Of a DNA stretch of 64,000 bases, positions 24,831 through 34,246 are shown one piece after another; within the stretch, counting starts at the first letter, position 1, and each line of letters begins with the position of its first letter. The translations under genes and the position numbers were made by a program. The notes beneath the pieces are model-generated. The model was not told the DNA's origin and searched no databases. It saw only the letters and a program-made list of their open reading frames with translations. The stretch covers positions 186,001-250,000 of the forward strand of contig NZ_QVNQ01000004.1 of NCBI RefSeq assembly GCF_003432485.1. Direction: 5' to 3'. The stretch comes from Actinomadura spongiicola (lineage in GTDB: Bacteria; Actinomycetota; Actinomycetes; Streptosporangiales; Streptosporangiaceae).

Positions 24831-27443
24831 ATGGTTGGCGAAGGACAACCGGCGGACCCCTACGCGCCCGCCCCCACCGGCGAGACCCCGCACCACGCGT
24901 CCGCCCGAACGGCGGGTCGGCGCAAACGCCCGATCCGCCTGCGGATCACGGCCCTGCTGCTGGTCCCGTTGGTCTCCCTCATCGCCCTGTGGACGTTCGC
25001 CGCGAGCATCACGCTCGGCGACGCGTCCGACAAGTACGACTTCTCGACGACATACGAGAACGTCGGCCTCCCCGGTCTCCACCTGGTGAACCAGCTCCAG
25101 GCCGAACGCTCCCTCAGCGTCGTCGCGCTCACCGGCCGCGACCCCGCGGGCGATCGGAGACTCGACGGTCAGCGGGCGCGGGTGAACGCCTTGGAGGCGT
25201 CCTTCCGCAGGACCGCGCTGTCGGCCGAGGCGAGGGACGCCGCCGAACCCGAGACGCGAAGGCGCCTGTCCGCCGCGATCGGCGCGCTCGACACGCTGCC
25301 GCGGCTACGCGCCCGGGTCGACGCGGGAACCGTCGAGCCGCTCCAGGTCATCAACTCCTACAGCACCGTCCTGGACGAGGTCATCCGGGTCTTCGACGGG
25401 CTGGTTTCGGTGAACGACGCCGCGATCCTGACGCAGGGCCGCGCGCTGATCGGCGTCGGCAACGCCCGCGCCTACATGCTCCGCGAGGACTCGCTGGTCA
25501 CTGTGGCGATGGCGCGGAACGGGCGGCTCACCCCCGCCGAGCACACCGCGTTCGTCCAGTGGGCCGCCGAGGGGCGCCACGAGTTCGAGGCCGGGCTCGC
25601 CGACCTGAACGCCGAGATCCGCGGACCGCTGGAGCAGCTCGCCGCGTCCGACCGGTTCGCGCGCTACCGCGCCGCCGAGGCCGCGATCGTCAACGCCCGC
25701 GACGGGCGGCTGCCGCCCGAGGCGGCGGACTGGCAGGCCACCACCCAGTTGCTCTCGCAGGCCTGGGCACAGAAGATCACCCAGGCGAGCCTGGCGCTCA
25801 ACGAGATGGCCGAGCCGATCGGGCAGCGGATCATCATGCGGCTCGTCGTCGCCGGCGGGTTCGGCCTGCTCGCAGTCGTCGCGTCGATCGTGCTGTCGCT
25901 GCTGGCGGCCCGCAGCCTGTCCCGCGAGCTGCGCGGCCTGCAACGCGCCGCGCTGCACCTCGCCGAGGACCGCCTGCCGAGCGTGGTCGCCCGGCTCCGC
26001 CGCGGCGAGGAGGTCGACGTGGACGCCGAGGTCCCGCCGCTCGTCGGAGTCATGGGATGGGGCCGGACGAAGGAGGTCGCCCGTGTCGGCGACGCGTTCA
26101 CCAAGGTGCAGCGCACCGCCATCGACACCGCCGTCCGCGAGTCGTACCTGCGGGAGGGCATCAGCCGCGTGTTCCTCAACGTCGCGTGGCGCAGCCAGTC
26201 GCTGCTGCACCGCCAGCTCCGCATGCTGGACGAGATGGAGCGCGCCGCGACCGACCCGAAGGCGCTCGAAGACCTGTTCCGCCTCGACCATCTCACCACC
26301 CGTATGCGGCGCCACGCCGAGGGCCTGGTCATCCTGTCCGGGACGTCCCCCGGCCGCGGCTGGAGCAGGCCCGTGCACGTCGAGGACGTGCTGCGCGGCG
26401 CCGTCTCCGAGGTGGAGGACTACACGCGCGTCGAGGTCGTCGTCATGTCCGGGCGGGCCGCGGTGATCGGCGAGGCCGTCGCCGACATCGTCCACCTGCT
26501 CGCCGAGCTGATCGAGAACGCCACGGTGTTCTCGCCCGCGCCGACCGAGGTCCTCGTCCGCGGCGAGATGGGCGCCAACGGGTTCGCCGTCGACGTCATC
26601 GACCGCGGCATCGGCCTCGACCAGGCCGAACTCGACGCGCTTAACCTGCGGCTGTCGCGTCCGCCCGAGTTCGACCTCGCCGTCACCGACCGCCTCGGCC
26701 TGTTCGTCGTCGCCCGCCTCGCCGGACGGCACGGCATCAAGGTCGCGTTGCAGCCGTCGCTGTACGGGGGTGTCAGCGCGGTCGTGCTGATCCCGCGCGA
26801 ACTCATCGTGGACGCCGACCAGCCCGACGACGAGGACGACCCACGGGCCACGGCCGACGACGTCCCCGCCGTCCGCCCCGAATCCGTCCGCAACGGCACG
26901 GCCGCGACGAACGGCACGATGCACCCATGGCCGCAGGCACCGACGTCACCACCGATACCCCCACCGATCTACGGGGCCATGCTCAACGCGCCGATCCCTG
27001 ACACGGCGGCTTCGGCGCCCTCCGAGGGCCCGCCGGAGTATGACGCGACGGCGGGGTTCAGCGCGCCGTCGTCCACCGAGGACCGGCCCTCGTACGAACG
27101 GTTCGAGACCCCGCCGTCGTACGAGACCCCGCCGTCGCCGTCATACGAGGCACCGCCCGCGTCCTTCGGCGCCCAGCCTTCCCCCGCGCGGCCGGGCGGC
27201 GGGCGGGCACCGCTTCCCCGGCGTGTGCGCGGCGGCAACCTGGCGCCGCAACTCCGCGACGAACCCGCCGGAGCCGTCCCGCCGCAACCCGGATCCCCAC
27301 CGGAGGCGGACGACGCGGTCGCCGCGTGGGAGGCGCGGTCGGCGGAGGCGTCCCGCGACCTGTTCGCCTCGCTCCAGGCAGGGTGGCTGCGCGGCAGGGA
27401 CGACGACGAGGGCCTCGCCGACGACAGGGAGGAACGATCATGA
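24831..27443 (+). CDS. cvnA: Conservon sensor histidine kinase-like protein (NIT domain)
   Basis: 870 residues. Order: basic N-terminus; membrane helix 1 (about 39-62); periplasmic nitrate/nitrite-sensing-type helical domain (about 65-335); membrane helix 2 (about 338-362); HAMP-like linker; a helical segment with SQSLLHRQLRMLDEMER; and an HATPase_c domain with N box LLAELIENATVFSP and DRGIGL. The last 250 residues are Pro/Ser-rich with repeated SYE-x-P units. First gene of a CvnA-D operon; its stop overlaps cvnB (ATGA). Confidence 0.9.
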   Translation: MVGEGQPADPYAPAPTGETPHHASARTAGRRKRPIRLRITALLLVPLVSLIALWTFAASITLGDASDKYDFSTTYENVGLPGLHLVNQLQAERSLSVVALTGRDPAGDRRLDGQRARVNALEASFRRTALSAEARDAAEPETRRRLSAAIGALDTLPRLRARVDAGTVEPLQVINSYSTVLDEVIRVFDGLVSVNDAAILTQGRALIGVGNARAYMLREDSLVTVAMARNGRLTPAEHTAFVQWAAEGRHEFEAGLADLNAEIRGPLEQLAASDRFARYRAAEAAIVNARDGRLPPEAADWQATTQLLSQAWAQKITQASLALNEMAEPIGQRIIMRLVVAGGFGLLAVVASIVLSLLAARSLSRELRGLQRAALHLAEDRLPSVVARLRRGEEVDVDAEVPPLVGVMGWGRTKEVARVGDAFTKVQRTAIDTAVRESYLREGISRVFLNVAWRSQSLLHRQLRMLDEMERAATDPKALEDLFRLDHLTTRMRRHAEGLVILSGTSPGRGWSRPVHVEDVLRGAVSEVEDYTRVEVVVMSGRAAVIGEAVADIVHLLAELIENATVFSPAPTEVLVRGEMGANGFAVDVIDRGIGLDQAELDALNLRLSRPPEFDLAVTDRLGLFVVARLAGRHGIKVALQPSLYGGVSAVVLIPRELIVDADQPDDEDDPRATADDVPAVRPESVRNGTAATNGTMHPWPQAPTSPPIPPPIYGAMLNAPIPDTAASAPSEGPPEYDATAGFSAPSSTEDRPSYERFETPPSYETPPSPSYEAPPASFGAQPSPARPGGGRAPLPRRVRGGNLAPQLRDEPAGAVPPQPGSPPEADDAVAAWEARSAEASRDLFASLQAGWLRGRDDDEGLADDREERS

Positions 27444-27859
27444 CCCAGCACGGAGCCGCGGCGGAGCTGAACTTCCTCCTCGACGACCTGATCGACCGGG
27501 TGCCGCAGATCCGCAAGGTGGTCGTCCTGTCCAGGGACGGTCTCGTCATGGGCCGGTCCCGGGGCGTCGCCCGCGACGACGCCGAATACCTCGCGGCCCT
27601 CGCCGCCGGGTTCCACAGCCTCGCGTTCGGGGCGAAACCGCAACTGGACTCCGGTGAGATCCGGCAGACCCTCATCGAGATGGACCGCGGCCTGTTCTTC
27701 GTCGTCCCCGCCGGAACGAACAGCTGTCTGGCGCTGCTGAGCGAGGCCGGGGCGAACGCGGGCCTCGTCGCGTACGAGATGACGATGCTGGTCAAGCGTG
27801 TCGGTCGGCAGTTGTCCACGGGTCTCAGGCGGAACGGGCCCGGCCCGGGAGCCGGGTGA
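27440..27859 (+). CDS. cvnB: Roadblock/LC7-domain protein of conservon
   Basis: 139 residues from ATG 27440, overlapping the cvnA stop. LNFLLDDLIDRVPQIRKVVVLSRDGLVMGRS is the classic start of a roadblock/LC7 domain, with the remaining core up to about residue 120. In conservons this protein binds the kinase-like protein and regulates the small GTPase. Ends with a 4-base overlap onto cvnC. Confidence 0.9.
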   Translation: MTQHGAAAELNFLLDDLIDRVPQIRKVVVLSRDGLVMGRSRGVARDDAEYLAALAAGFHSLAFGAKPQLDSGEIRQTLIEMDRGLFFVVPAGTNSCLALLSEAGANAGLVAYEMTMLVKRVGRQLSTGLRRNGPGPGAG

Positions 27860-28317
27860 CCGCGATGGACCGCGACGCCGCCGGAGCCCCCGACCGCGGA
27901 GGCACGGGCAGGGAACGGTGGCTGGACGCCGCCGCCGGACCCGTCGTCCGCCCCTACGCGGTGACCCGCGGCCGCACCCGCCCGAACGGTGAGCCCCTCG
28001 ACATCGTGACGATCCTCGTCGCGACCGGCAGACGGCCCGCCGAGCCCGGACGGCTGTCCCGTCAGCAGCGCCGGATGCTGGCGCTGTGCAGGCGGCCGTC
28101 CGCGCTCGCCGACCTCGCCTCGGACCTGGACCTGCCGCTCGGCGTGATCCGCGTCCTGGCCGGTGACCTGCTCGACTCGGGGCTCGTGGACGTCCAGCGG
28201 TGGTCCCCGGCGCCCGACCCGCTGAACGCGAACCCCACGGGACGCCCGCACGCGGGCGCACCGCACACGGACCCGAACCTGCTCAGAAAGGTGCTCGATG
28301 AGCTCCGCGCGCTCTGA
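27856..28317 (+). CDS. cvnC: DUF742 protein of conservon
   Basis: 153 residues from GTG 27856. VVRPYAVTRGRTRP followed by DIVTILVATG and the winged-helix-like segment LSRQQRRMLALCRRPSALADLASDL...GVIRVLAGDLLDSGLV is the DUF742 signature. Position between cvnB and cvnD confirms it. It overlaps the cvnD start by 20 bases. Confidence 0.9.
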   Translation: MTAMDRDAAGAPDRGGTGRERWLDAAAGPVVRPYAVTRGRTRPNGEPLDIVTILVATGRRPAEPGRLSRQQRRMLALCRRPSALADLASDLDLPLGVIRVLAGDLLDSGLVDVQRWSPAPDPLNANPTGRPHAGAPHTDPNLLRKVLDELRAL

Positions 28318-28960
28318 ACCCCACCCGCCGGAACCGGACGCCCCGACCGACGGCGCGAGCGACGGCCCGGCGGACGGCTCGGCGGACGGCCCGCGCGTCG
28401 CGCTGAAGATCCTCGTCGCCGGTGGGTTCGGCGTCGGGAAGACGACACTGGTCGGCGCGGTCAGCGAGATCCGTCCGCTGCGCACCGAGGAGGCGCTGAC
28501 CGATGTGAGCGTCGGCGTGGACGACCTCGACGGGGTGGCCGCCAAGACGACCACGACCGTGGCGATGGACTTCGGCCGCATCACGCTCCGCGACGGCGTC
28601 GCCATCTACCTGTTCGGCACGCCGGGCCAGGAACGGTTCTGGTTCATGTGGAACGAGCTGTCCCTCGGGGCGCTCGGCGCGGTCGTCCTCGCGGACACGC
28701 GGCGGCTGACGGCCAGCTTCGCGTCGATCGACTACTTCGAACGGAAGGGCACCCCGTTCGTCGTCGCGGTCAACTGCTTCGACGAGGCCGACCGGTACGA
28801 GCCGCACGAGATCCGGACGGCGCTGGCCCTCGACCCGCACGTGCCCGTCCTGCTGTGCGACGCGCGCCACGCCACGTCGGCGAAGGAGGTGCTGGTGTCG
28901 CTGGTCGAACACGCCCTGCGCCTCGTCGGCGGCTCCCGAGTTCAAGGTGCGCACCCCTGA
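28298..28960 (+). CDS. cvnD: Conservon small GTPase
   Basis: 220 residues. The first 33 are an Asp/Gly/Ala-rich disordered lead. The P-loop AGGFGVGKTT ends at residue 50, switch II is LFGTPGQERFWFMWNEL, and the base-recognition segment is VVAVNCFDEAD (NCFD in place of the usual NKxD, normal for this family). It acts with CvnA-C in a membrane-associated signalling complex. Followed after 3 bases by the convergent HxlR gene, with no space for a terminator. Confidence 0.9.
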   Translation: MSSARSEPHPPEPDAPTDGASDGPADGSADGPRVALKILVAGGFGVGKTTLVGAVSEIRPLRTEEALTDVSVGVDDLDGVAAKTTTTVAMDFGRITLRDGVAIYLFGTPGQERFWFMWNELSLGALGAVVLADTRRLTASFASIDYFERKGTPFVVAVNCFDEADRYEPHEIRTALALDPHVPVLLCDARHATSAKEVLVSLVEHALRLVGGSRVQGAHP

Positions 28961-28963
28961 CGG

Positions 28964-29470
28964 TCAGGCCCGGCTCTCCGGCTGCTCGTCGTCGGGCGGC
29001 TGCGGGGGGCCCATGACGATCTCGTCCACGCCGACGTCATGGCCGTCCGCGCAGCGGACCTGCGCGGTCACGGCCTCGCCGCACCCGGCGTGCGTCAACA
29101 CGACCTGCCGTCCCTCCTCGCCGGGCAGGTACGTCTCGCCCCACTCCATGAGCCCGACGAGGGTCGGGGCGAGATCGCGACCCATCTTCGTCAGGTGGTA
29201 CTCGTACCGCGTGCGCTGCCCCGGCTCCTGGTACGGCTCCCGGCTGAGCAGGCCCGCCTTGACGAGGTGACGCAGGCGCGCGGTGACGGCCGATTCGGTC
29301 ATTTCGAGGTTGCGGACGAAGTCGCCGAAGCGGTTCGTCCCGAAGTAGGCCTCGCTGAGCACGAGCACCGCCGACGGCGGGCCGAGCGCGGCCAGCGTCC
29401 TCGCGACCGGGCAGTTCTGCATCGACCAGCTGTCACGGTCGGCGAAATGCCCCTCAAGTGCGATGGTCAC
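28964..29470 (-). CDS. HxlR-type (MarR-like) repressor
   Basis: About 168 residues. SWSMQNCPVARTLAALG, with the HxlR N-terminal Cys, is followed by the winged helix (AVTARLRHLVKAGLLSREPYQ ... RYEYHLTKMGRDLAPTL) and a roughly 50-residue acidic tail with two further Cys. GTG 29470 is preferred; an in-frame ATG at 29506 would place translation inside the operator. It is divergent from the MFS exporter with a perfect operator between, so it probably represses it. Confidence 0.8.
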   Translation of the reverse strand: MTIALEGHFADRDSWSMQNCPVARTLAALGPPSAVLVLSEAYFGTNRFGDFVRNLEMTESAVTARLRHLVKAGLLSREPYQEPGQRTRYEYHLTKMGRDLAPTLVGLMEWGETYLPGEEGRQVVLTHAGCGEAVTAQVRCADGHDVGVDEIVMGPPQPPDDEQPESRA

Positions 29471-29487
29471 CCGACCACTATAAACCT

Positions 29488-29513
29488 GCTGACTTTGCTT
29501 GACCAAAGTCAGC
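29488..29513. promoter_or_regulatory. Operator between HxlR repressor and MFS exporter
   Basis: GCTGACTTTG (29488-29497) and CAAAGTCAGC (29504-29513) are perfect 10-base inverted arms around CTTGAC. A further AAAGTCAGG half site occurs at the very start of the MFS gene (about 29546-29554). The position in the divergent gap is that expected for autoregulation plus repression of the exporter. Confidence 0.7.
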
Positions 29514-29535
29514 GGGCTCGCTAGCCTCCCTGACT

Positions 29536-30960
29536 ATGGTGGAACAAAGTCAGGTGCGTCCCGGACGGGTGCTCGCGGTCCTCTCCGCCGCCTCGTTCCT
29601 GGCGGGCCTCGACCTGTTCATCGTCAACGTCGCGTTCACCGACATCGGCCGCGACTTCGCCGGGCAATCGATGGCCGACCTGTCCTGGGTGCTGAACGGC
29701 TACGCGATCGTGTTCGCCGCGCTGCTCGTCCCGCTCGGCCGCCTCGCCGACCGCTACGGCCGCAGGCGCGGGCTCGTCGCCGGGCTCGTCGTCTTCACCG
29801 TCGCGTCCCAGGCGTGCGCGTCCGCGCCGTCGCTGTGGTGGCTCGTCGCCTTCCGCGTCGTCCAGGCCGCCGGCGCCGCCGCGCTCATCCCCACCAGCCT
29901 CGGGCTGCTGCTGGCCGCCTACCCGGCGGCGCGTCGCGCGGGCGCGGTACGGATCTGGTCCGCCTCCGCCGCCGTCGCCGCCGCGGCGGGCCCCGCGGTC
30001 GGCGGCGTGCTCGTCGACCTCTCCTGGCGCTGGGTCTTCGAGATCAACCTCCCCATCGGGATCGCCGTGACGCTGCTCGCCCTGCGGCTCGTCCCCGACT
30101 CCCGCGAGGGCGCCACCGCCCGCGTCCCCGACCTGCCCGGCACCGTGGCGCTCACCGCCGCCGTCGCGCTCCTCGCCCTGGGCCTCGTGAAGATCAACGA
30201 CTGGCCGGGCCAGCGGACGGCGCTCACCATCGCCGCGGCCCTGCTCGGCGTGACCTGGTTCTGGTTCCGCTCCCGGCGTCACCCCGCGCCCGTGATCGAG
30301 CCGTCCCTGCTCGCCGTCCGCACCTTCTCCTGGTCGAACGCGACGATCCTGCTGTTCAGCGTCGCGTTCGCCGCGAACCTCCTGCTCGGCGTCCTCTGGA
30401 TGCAGCAGATCTGGCACTACTCGCCCATCCGGACCGGGCTCGCCGTGGCACCGGGCCCGCTGATGGTGCCGATCATGGCGATCGTCGCCGGTCGGCTCGC
30501 CGCCCGCCGGATGCCCGCCGGCCTGATCACCGCCGTCGGATGCATGCTCTGCGCGCTCGGCGTCGTCATGATCGCGATGAGCCTCGGCCCGGCACCGGCC
30601 TATCTCTCCGGGCTCCTGCCGGGCTGGCTCATCGGCGGGGCGGGCGTCGGCCTCGCCCTGCCCACCATCCTGTCCGCCGCCGCCGTCGACCTGCCGTCCC
30701 ACCGGTACGCGACCGGCAGCGCGGTCGTCACCATGAGCCGCCAGATCGGCACCGTCCTCGGCGTCAGCCTCGCCGTCGCGATCCTCGGCTCCCCGCACGG
30801 CTACCCGGACGCGCACAACGGTTACCTGAACGCCTGGCTGATGGTCGCCGGGTTCATGGCGGTCGCCGCGATCGCCGCCCTTGGCATGAACCCGCGCCGT
30901 CCCCGGCCGTCCCCGAACGTCCCCGACACAGAAACGGAAGTGATCGCAGGTACCTCCTGA
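29536..30960 (+). CDS. MFS drug exporter (DHA2, 14-helix type)
   Basis: 474 residues with about 14 membrane helices. LVPLGRLADRYGRRRGLV is the conserved loop 2-3 motif A, and DLFIVNVAFTDIGRDF is the helix 1 motif D1 of DHA2 proteins. It should export a drug or metabolite with proton antiport from the inner membrane. It is transcribed away from the HxlR repressor. A 14-bp hairpin terminator follows at 31035. Confidence 0.9.
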   Translation: MVEQSQVRPGRVLAVLSAASFLAGLDLFIVNVAFTDIGRDFAGQSMADLSWVLNGYAIVFAALLVPLGRLADRYGRRRGLVAGLVVFTVASQACASAPSLWWLVAFRVVQAAGAAALIPTSLGLLLAAYPAARRAGAVRIWSASAAVAAAAGPAVGGVLVDLSWRWVFEINLPIGIAVTLLALRLVPDSREGATARVPDLPGTVALTAAVALLALGLVKINDWPGQRTALTIAAALLGVTWFWFRSRRHPAPVIEPSLLAVRTFSWSNATILLFSVAFAANLLLGVLWMQQIWHYSPIRTGLAVAPGPLMVPIMAIVAGRLAARRMPAGLITAVGCMLCALGVVMIAMSLGPAPAYLSGLLPGWLIGGAGVGLALPTILSAAAVDLPSHRYATGSAVVTMSRQIGTVLGVSLAVAILGSPHGYPDAHNGYLNAWLMVAGFMAVAAIAALGMNPRRPRPSPNVPDTETEVIAGTS

Positions 30961-31292
30961 CCCCCACGACTCGGGGCGCCGGACGAGACCTTGACCCGGG
31001 CCCGACGGCCCGGTTCGCCCGGACGCCCCGCACGACAACAGGCACCTCATCCGGAGGAGGTGCCTGTTGTGCACGCCGAGTCGGCCACCGCGAAAGCGCA
31101 ACGGTAGGTGCGGCACAGATCGCACACAGTCGTCAGAGGAGCGTCACCGAACCGAACGGAGAAATGGCACGACCACCAGTGGCTTCGCGCGGCAGCCCGA
31201 ATCCGCCGCACCTGTCCCGCCGAGCCCCCGACGCTCTATCGTGACGGCATGGTGAATGCGGTGGAATGGCGGAATTTCTCCTGGATGCCGCC
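30961..31292. other. Intergenic region after the MFS gene
   Basis: 330 bases containing the strong hairpin at 31035-31070 and, in its second half, the presumed promoter of the solute-binding lipoprotein. No gene is convincing. Confidence 0.4.
31035..31070 (+). terminator. Perfect 14-bp hairpin terminator
   Basis: ACAACAGGCACCTC (31035-31048) pairs perfectly with GAGGTGCCTGTTGT (31057-31070) over an 8-base loop, 75 bases after the MFS stop. Confidence 0.7.
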
Positions 31293-32111
31293 ATGCGGGT
31301 GACGGCTGTGCGGACCGCGCTGGTCGCCGTCCTGGCGGGCGGGCTGCTGACCGCGTGCGGACAGGGCGGGAACGAGTCCCTCCTCGACAAGTCCACCCTG
31401 GTCGTCGGCGTGCGCCCGGACCTGCCCGGCCTCGGGTCGCGAACCCCGGACGGACGTTTCGAGGGTTTCGACATCGACGTGGCCCGATACGTGGCGGACA
31501 GGCTCGGAAAGAAGGTCCGGTTCGTCGAGGCGCTGGCGTCCGAGCGGATACCGCTCCTGACCTCGGGCCGCGCCGACATGGTCCTCGCGACACTGTCGGT
31601 CACCCCCGAGCGCAAGACGAGAATCGCGTACGCGGGCCCGTACTACATTTCGTACCAGGACGTCCTCGTGCGGTCGGACGAACGCGGAATCAACGGCGTG
31701 CGAAATCTCAAGAGTCGCCGGTTCTGCGCCGTCGAGGGAGCAGACCCCACGAAACGGCTCCTGGCGATCCACGGAATGACCGCCCGGATCGTCCCCGCCA
31801 AGGACTACGACCAGTGCATGGCCATGATCAAAGACCGCCGGGTGGACGCCATCACGACGAACGACGTGATCCTGGCGGGACTCGTCCGGCGCGAGGGCCA
31901 CGGCTTCCGCTTGATCAACGCCCGGATCAGCGAACAGAACACCGGCATCGGGCTCCAGCGGGGCGACCCCGACGGATGCGAGGCACTCAACCGCGCCATC
32001 ACACAGATGTACCAGGACGGAACGGCGGCCAAGCTGATGCGCAAATGGTTCGACGGCACCGGCCTCGACCTGTCGATCATCGAGATCCCCCAGTTCGAGG
32101 GCTGCGACTGA
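31293..32111 (+). CDS. Solute-binding lipoprotein (amino-acid type)
   Basis: 272 residues from ATG 31293. The signal peptide ends in a lipobox GLLTAC. The mature protein has the family 3 periplasmic-binding fold: TLVVGVRPDLPGLG, GFDIDVARYVADRLGK, ITTNDVILAGL and a C-terminal AKLMRKWF. It resembles glutamate-type ABC binding proteins. No permease or ATPase gene lies beside it, so it is an orphan here or serves signalling. Confidence 0.85.
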   Translation: MRVTAVRTALVAVLAGGLLTACGQGGNESLLDKSTLVVGVRPDLPGLGSRTPDGRFEGFDIDVARYVADRLGKKVRFVEALASERIPLLTSGRADMVLATLSVTPERKTRIAYAGPYYISYQDVLVRSDERGINGVRNLKSRRFCAVEGADPTKRLLAIHGMTARIVPAKDYDQCMAMIKDRRVDAITTNDVILAGLVRREGHGFRLINARISEQNTGIGLQRGDPDGCEALNRAITQMYQDGTAAKLMRKWFDGTGLDLSIIEIPQFEGCD

Positions 32112-32164
32112 CACCGAACCCGCCCCCGCGACCGGCAACGGCGAACAACCACCCCGCCCGCCGT

Positions 32165-32720
32165 TCACATCTGGATCGTGGCCAGAACACGGTCCAGCCA
32201 CTCGGCGACCCCACGCGAAAGCGCACGCTCCCGAAACTCCGGCCACGATCCCCGGGGAGGCCGACCCCTCACTCGCCTTGGCCTCCATACGGTCGATCGG
32301 TTGGATTCCAACTGCCGTCCAATCCGCACCGGTACCAGCGGCCCCACGCCCCCTACAGCCACCATTCCCCGGCGCCCCAACGCTCACGATCTTGTTCTTC
32401 AGTTGGGCGATGTGCCGGTACACGACACGGCGGCTCACCCTGCCGGTCAGGTCGCCCTCAAGCCTCGTGATCACATCGTTGAGGTCGATGGCGACGTCCG
32501 ACCGGATCTCACCCACGACAGGACCTCGGCGCACGATCGGCCGCCGCCGCCCGAGCGCCTCGGCCACCCCGTCCGGCCGAGACTCCGTTCTCTGGACGGT
32601 GGCCGCCGAGGACCCCCGCCAGACCTCCAGCCCCCCGCCGCCCGGACGGGCATTGAGACGCTCCACCAGCAGGTAGCGCTCCGTCAACCGCAAGCCCGAT
32701 TTCACGCGAACCACCCTTGT
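32165..32720 (-). pseudogene. Possible remnant of a Ser/Thr protein kinase gene
   Basis: A minus-strand frame opens with SGLRLTERYLLVERLNARPG and then GGLEVWRG, which closely resembles the first lines of actinobacterial protein kinases (RYxLVERLGxGGMGxVWRG). The kinase core with the catalytic loop is absent: the remaining sequence to about 32165 is unrelated and crosses frames, ending in ALSRGVAEWLDRVLATIQM. It could be a decayed kinase or a coincidental opening. The rest of 32112-32879 shows no other gene. Confidence 0.3.
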
Positions 32721-32879
32721 CACAGGCGGCGGTAACGCCCGGTGCGCCCGCTGATACGCACCGCCCCACGGACGGGGTTCGACGGCCCGGTATGTCAGCG
32801 CGTCGTGATGTTGAGATTCCAGGGGGTTACTGGGAGGATTTGGGGGCTCATGGACCCCCAATGCGGGCTAGGGGTGACG

Positions 32880-33707
32880 ATGACTGAAAGTTCCATAGTC
32901 GTGCCTATTGCTCTCCTGGCTCTGGCAACGGTTCCGGGTCTGCATTTCGATCTGCTCCGCAGCGGCCCCCGAAGCCGAACGGGAATCGCGCGGCCGCAGT
33001 TCGCCCGCGTGGCCATCGCCGGAACACTGATCACCACCGTCACGCTGATGGTCCTCGGCCTGCTCGGACGCGACTCGCAACTCAGCCTGCGCCGCCTCCT
33101 CGACGAGAACGCCGCGACGCTGCACTCACCCCTGGTGGCCGCCTGGTCGGTGGCCAGCTTTCTCGCGTTCTCCCTAACTTTGTCCGCATTTGCTGCAATT
33201 CTCTTGGCAAGGTTGGAAAACCGTCCCGTCCCCTTTCCCGCGGTCGTCCGCACACCCGCCCGCGCCGACTACTCGGAACGTGACATCGAGCTGGAGGTCA
33301 CGCTGAACAGCGGCCAGACGTACCGCGGAATGCTGGGCGAGGAGTGCGCCGCCCGCGACACCGACGCCCCCTTCATCGTCCTCTACGGCCCGATCTTCCA
33401 ACTGGACGGCCACGGGAAACCGCTGCCGCTGGACGCCCTCCACTGGGACCAGATGATCGTCCCGACCCGCGCGGTCACGAGCGTCCTGCTGCGCCCCATC
33501 GAGGAACAACCCGCCCCACCACCGGTCACCGTCCGCGGCGTCCCCGCGCGACACTCCGCCCCCCGCGTCAACCTCACCGACCACCTCAAGACCTTCGCCG
33601 AACGCTGCTACGAGCGCCGTCTTGCCCCCCGCGCCCTGGCCAAGGCCCTCGTGGCCCAAACCATCCTGATAGCCCTGGTAGGCGCCCTGTCCAGCACCCT
33701 TTCCTGA
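32880..33707 (+). CDS. DUF6338-like membrane protein
   Basis: 275 residues from ATG 32880. Three hydrophobic segments fall in the first 115 residues (about 5-20, 48-65, 88-110), followed by a soluble domain beginning DIELEVTLNSGQTYRGMLG, the usual beta-strand start of DUF6338 proteins, then PIFQLDGHGKP. A further C-terminal hydrophobic helix (TILIALVGALSSTL) is present. Function unknown; monocistronic. Confidence 0.65.
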   Translation: MTESSIVVPIALLALATVPGLHFDLLRSGPRSRTGIARPQFARVAIAGTLITTVTLMVLGLLGRDSQLSLRRLLDENAATLHSPLVAAWSVASFLAFSLTLSAFAAILLARLENRPVPFPAVVRTPARADYSERDIELEVTLNSGQTYRGMLGEECAARDTDAPFIVLYGPIFQLDGHGKPLPLDALHWDQMIVPTRAVTSVLLRPIEEQPAPPPVTVRGVPARHSAPRVNLTDHLKTFAERCYERRLAPRALAKALVAQTILIALVGALSSTLS

Positions 33708-33844
33708 CCGCCCAGGTGAACCGCGAGTGGTTCGACGCCAACGTCGACCGAGTAATCGACATGCCGTCTCGCGTCGCCGGCACGGACGCGGGGGCCGCCT
33801 GGTCGGACGCCGGATTCCAAGGGCCCGACCAGGCATCGTCCCGG

Positions 33845-34246
33845 CTACAGGTACGGACGGGTGATCAGCTCGATCGCGTGACCGGCGGGGTCTTTGAAGT
33901 ACACCCCGCGACCCCCGTGCTCGTCGTTGATCTCGTTCGGTCGCCGCATCTGCGGATCGGCCCAGTGCTGGATGCCGCGATCGCACAGCCGCCGATACGC
34001 CCGATCGAACAGCTCGTCGTCGACCAGGAACGCGTAATGCTGCATCTGGATCTCCACCGGCGGCTCGGCGAACTGAAGCAGTACACCGTCGTTGAGCTGA
34101 ATGTTGGTGAACAAGCCCCAGGATGGTGCTTCCGGCAGTTCCAGCAACTCCCGGAAGAACCGAGCCGACTCGTTGCGGTCCTTCGCGGCGATGATGGTGT
34201 GGTTGAACGTGACTGTCACTCGGCTGGCCTCACTGTTGTTCGACAA
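33845..34246 (-). CDS. VOC-superfamily (glyoxalase/bleomycin resistance-like) protein
   Basis: 133 residues with one paired beta-alpha-beta-beta-beta unit set: FNHTIIAAKDRNESARFFRELL, LQFAEPPVEIQMQHYAFLVDD and GGRGVYFKDPAGHAIELIT. Metal-ligand positions His (FNHT), His (QHYAF) and Glu (AIELIT) are all kept, so it may be a metalloenzyme. GTG 34219 is an alternative start. A single gene; substrate unknown. Confidence 0.8.
   Translation of the reverse strand: MSNNSEASRVTVTFNHTIIAAKDRNESARFFRELLELPEAPSWGLFTNIQLNDGVLLQFAEPPVEIQMQHYAFLVDDELFDRAYRRLCDRGIQHWADPQMRRPNEINDEHGGRGVYFKDPAGHAIELITRPYL

Noticed and set aside
25305..26924. Minus-strand open frame of 539 codons
   Set aside because: Antisense to the conservon kinase gene.
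29521..31125. Minus-strand open frame of 534 codons
   Set aside because: Antisense to the MFS exporter and low in complexity.
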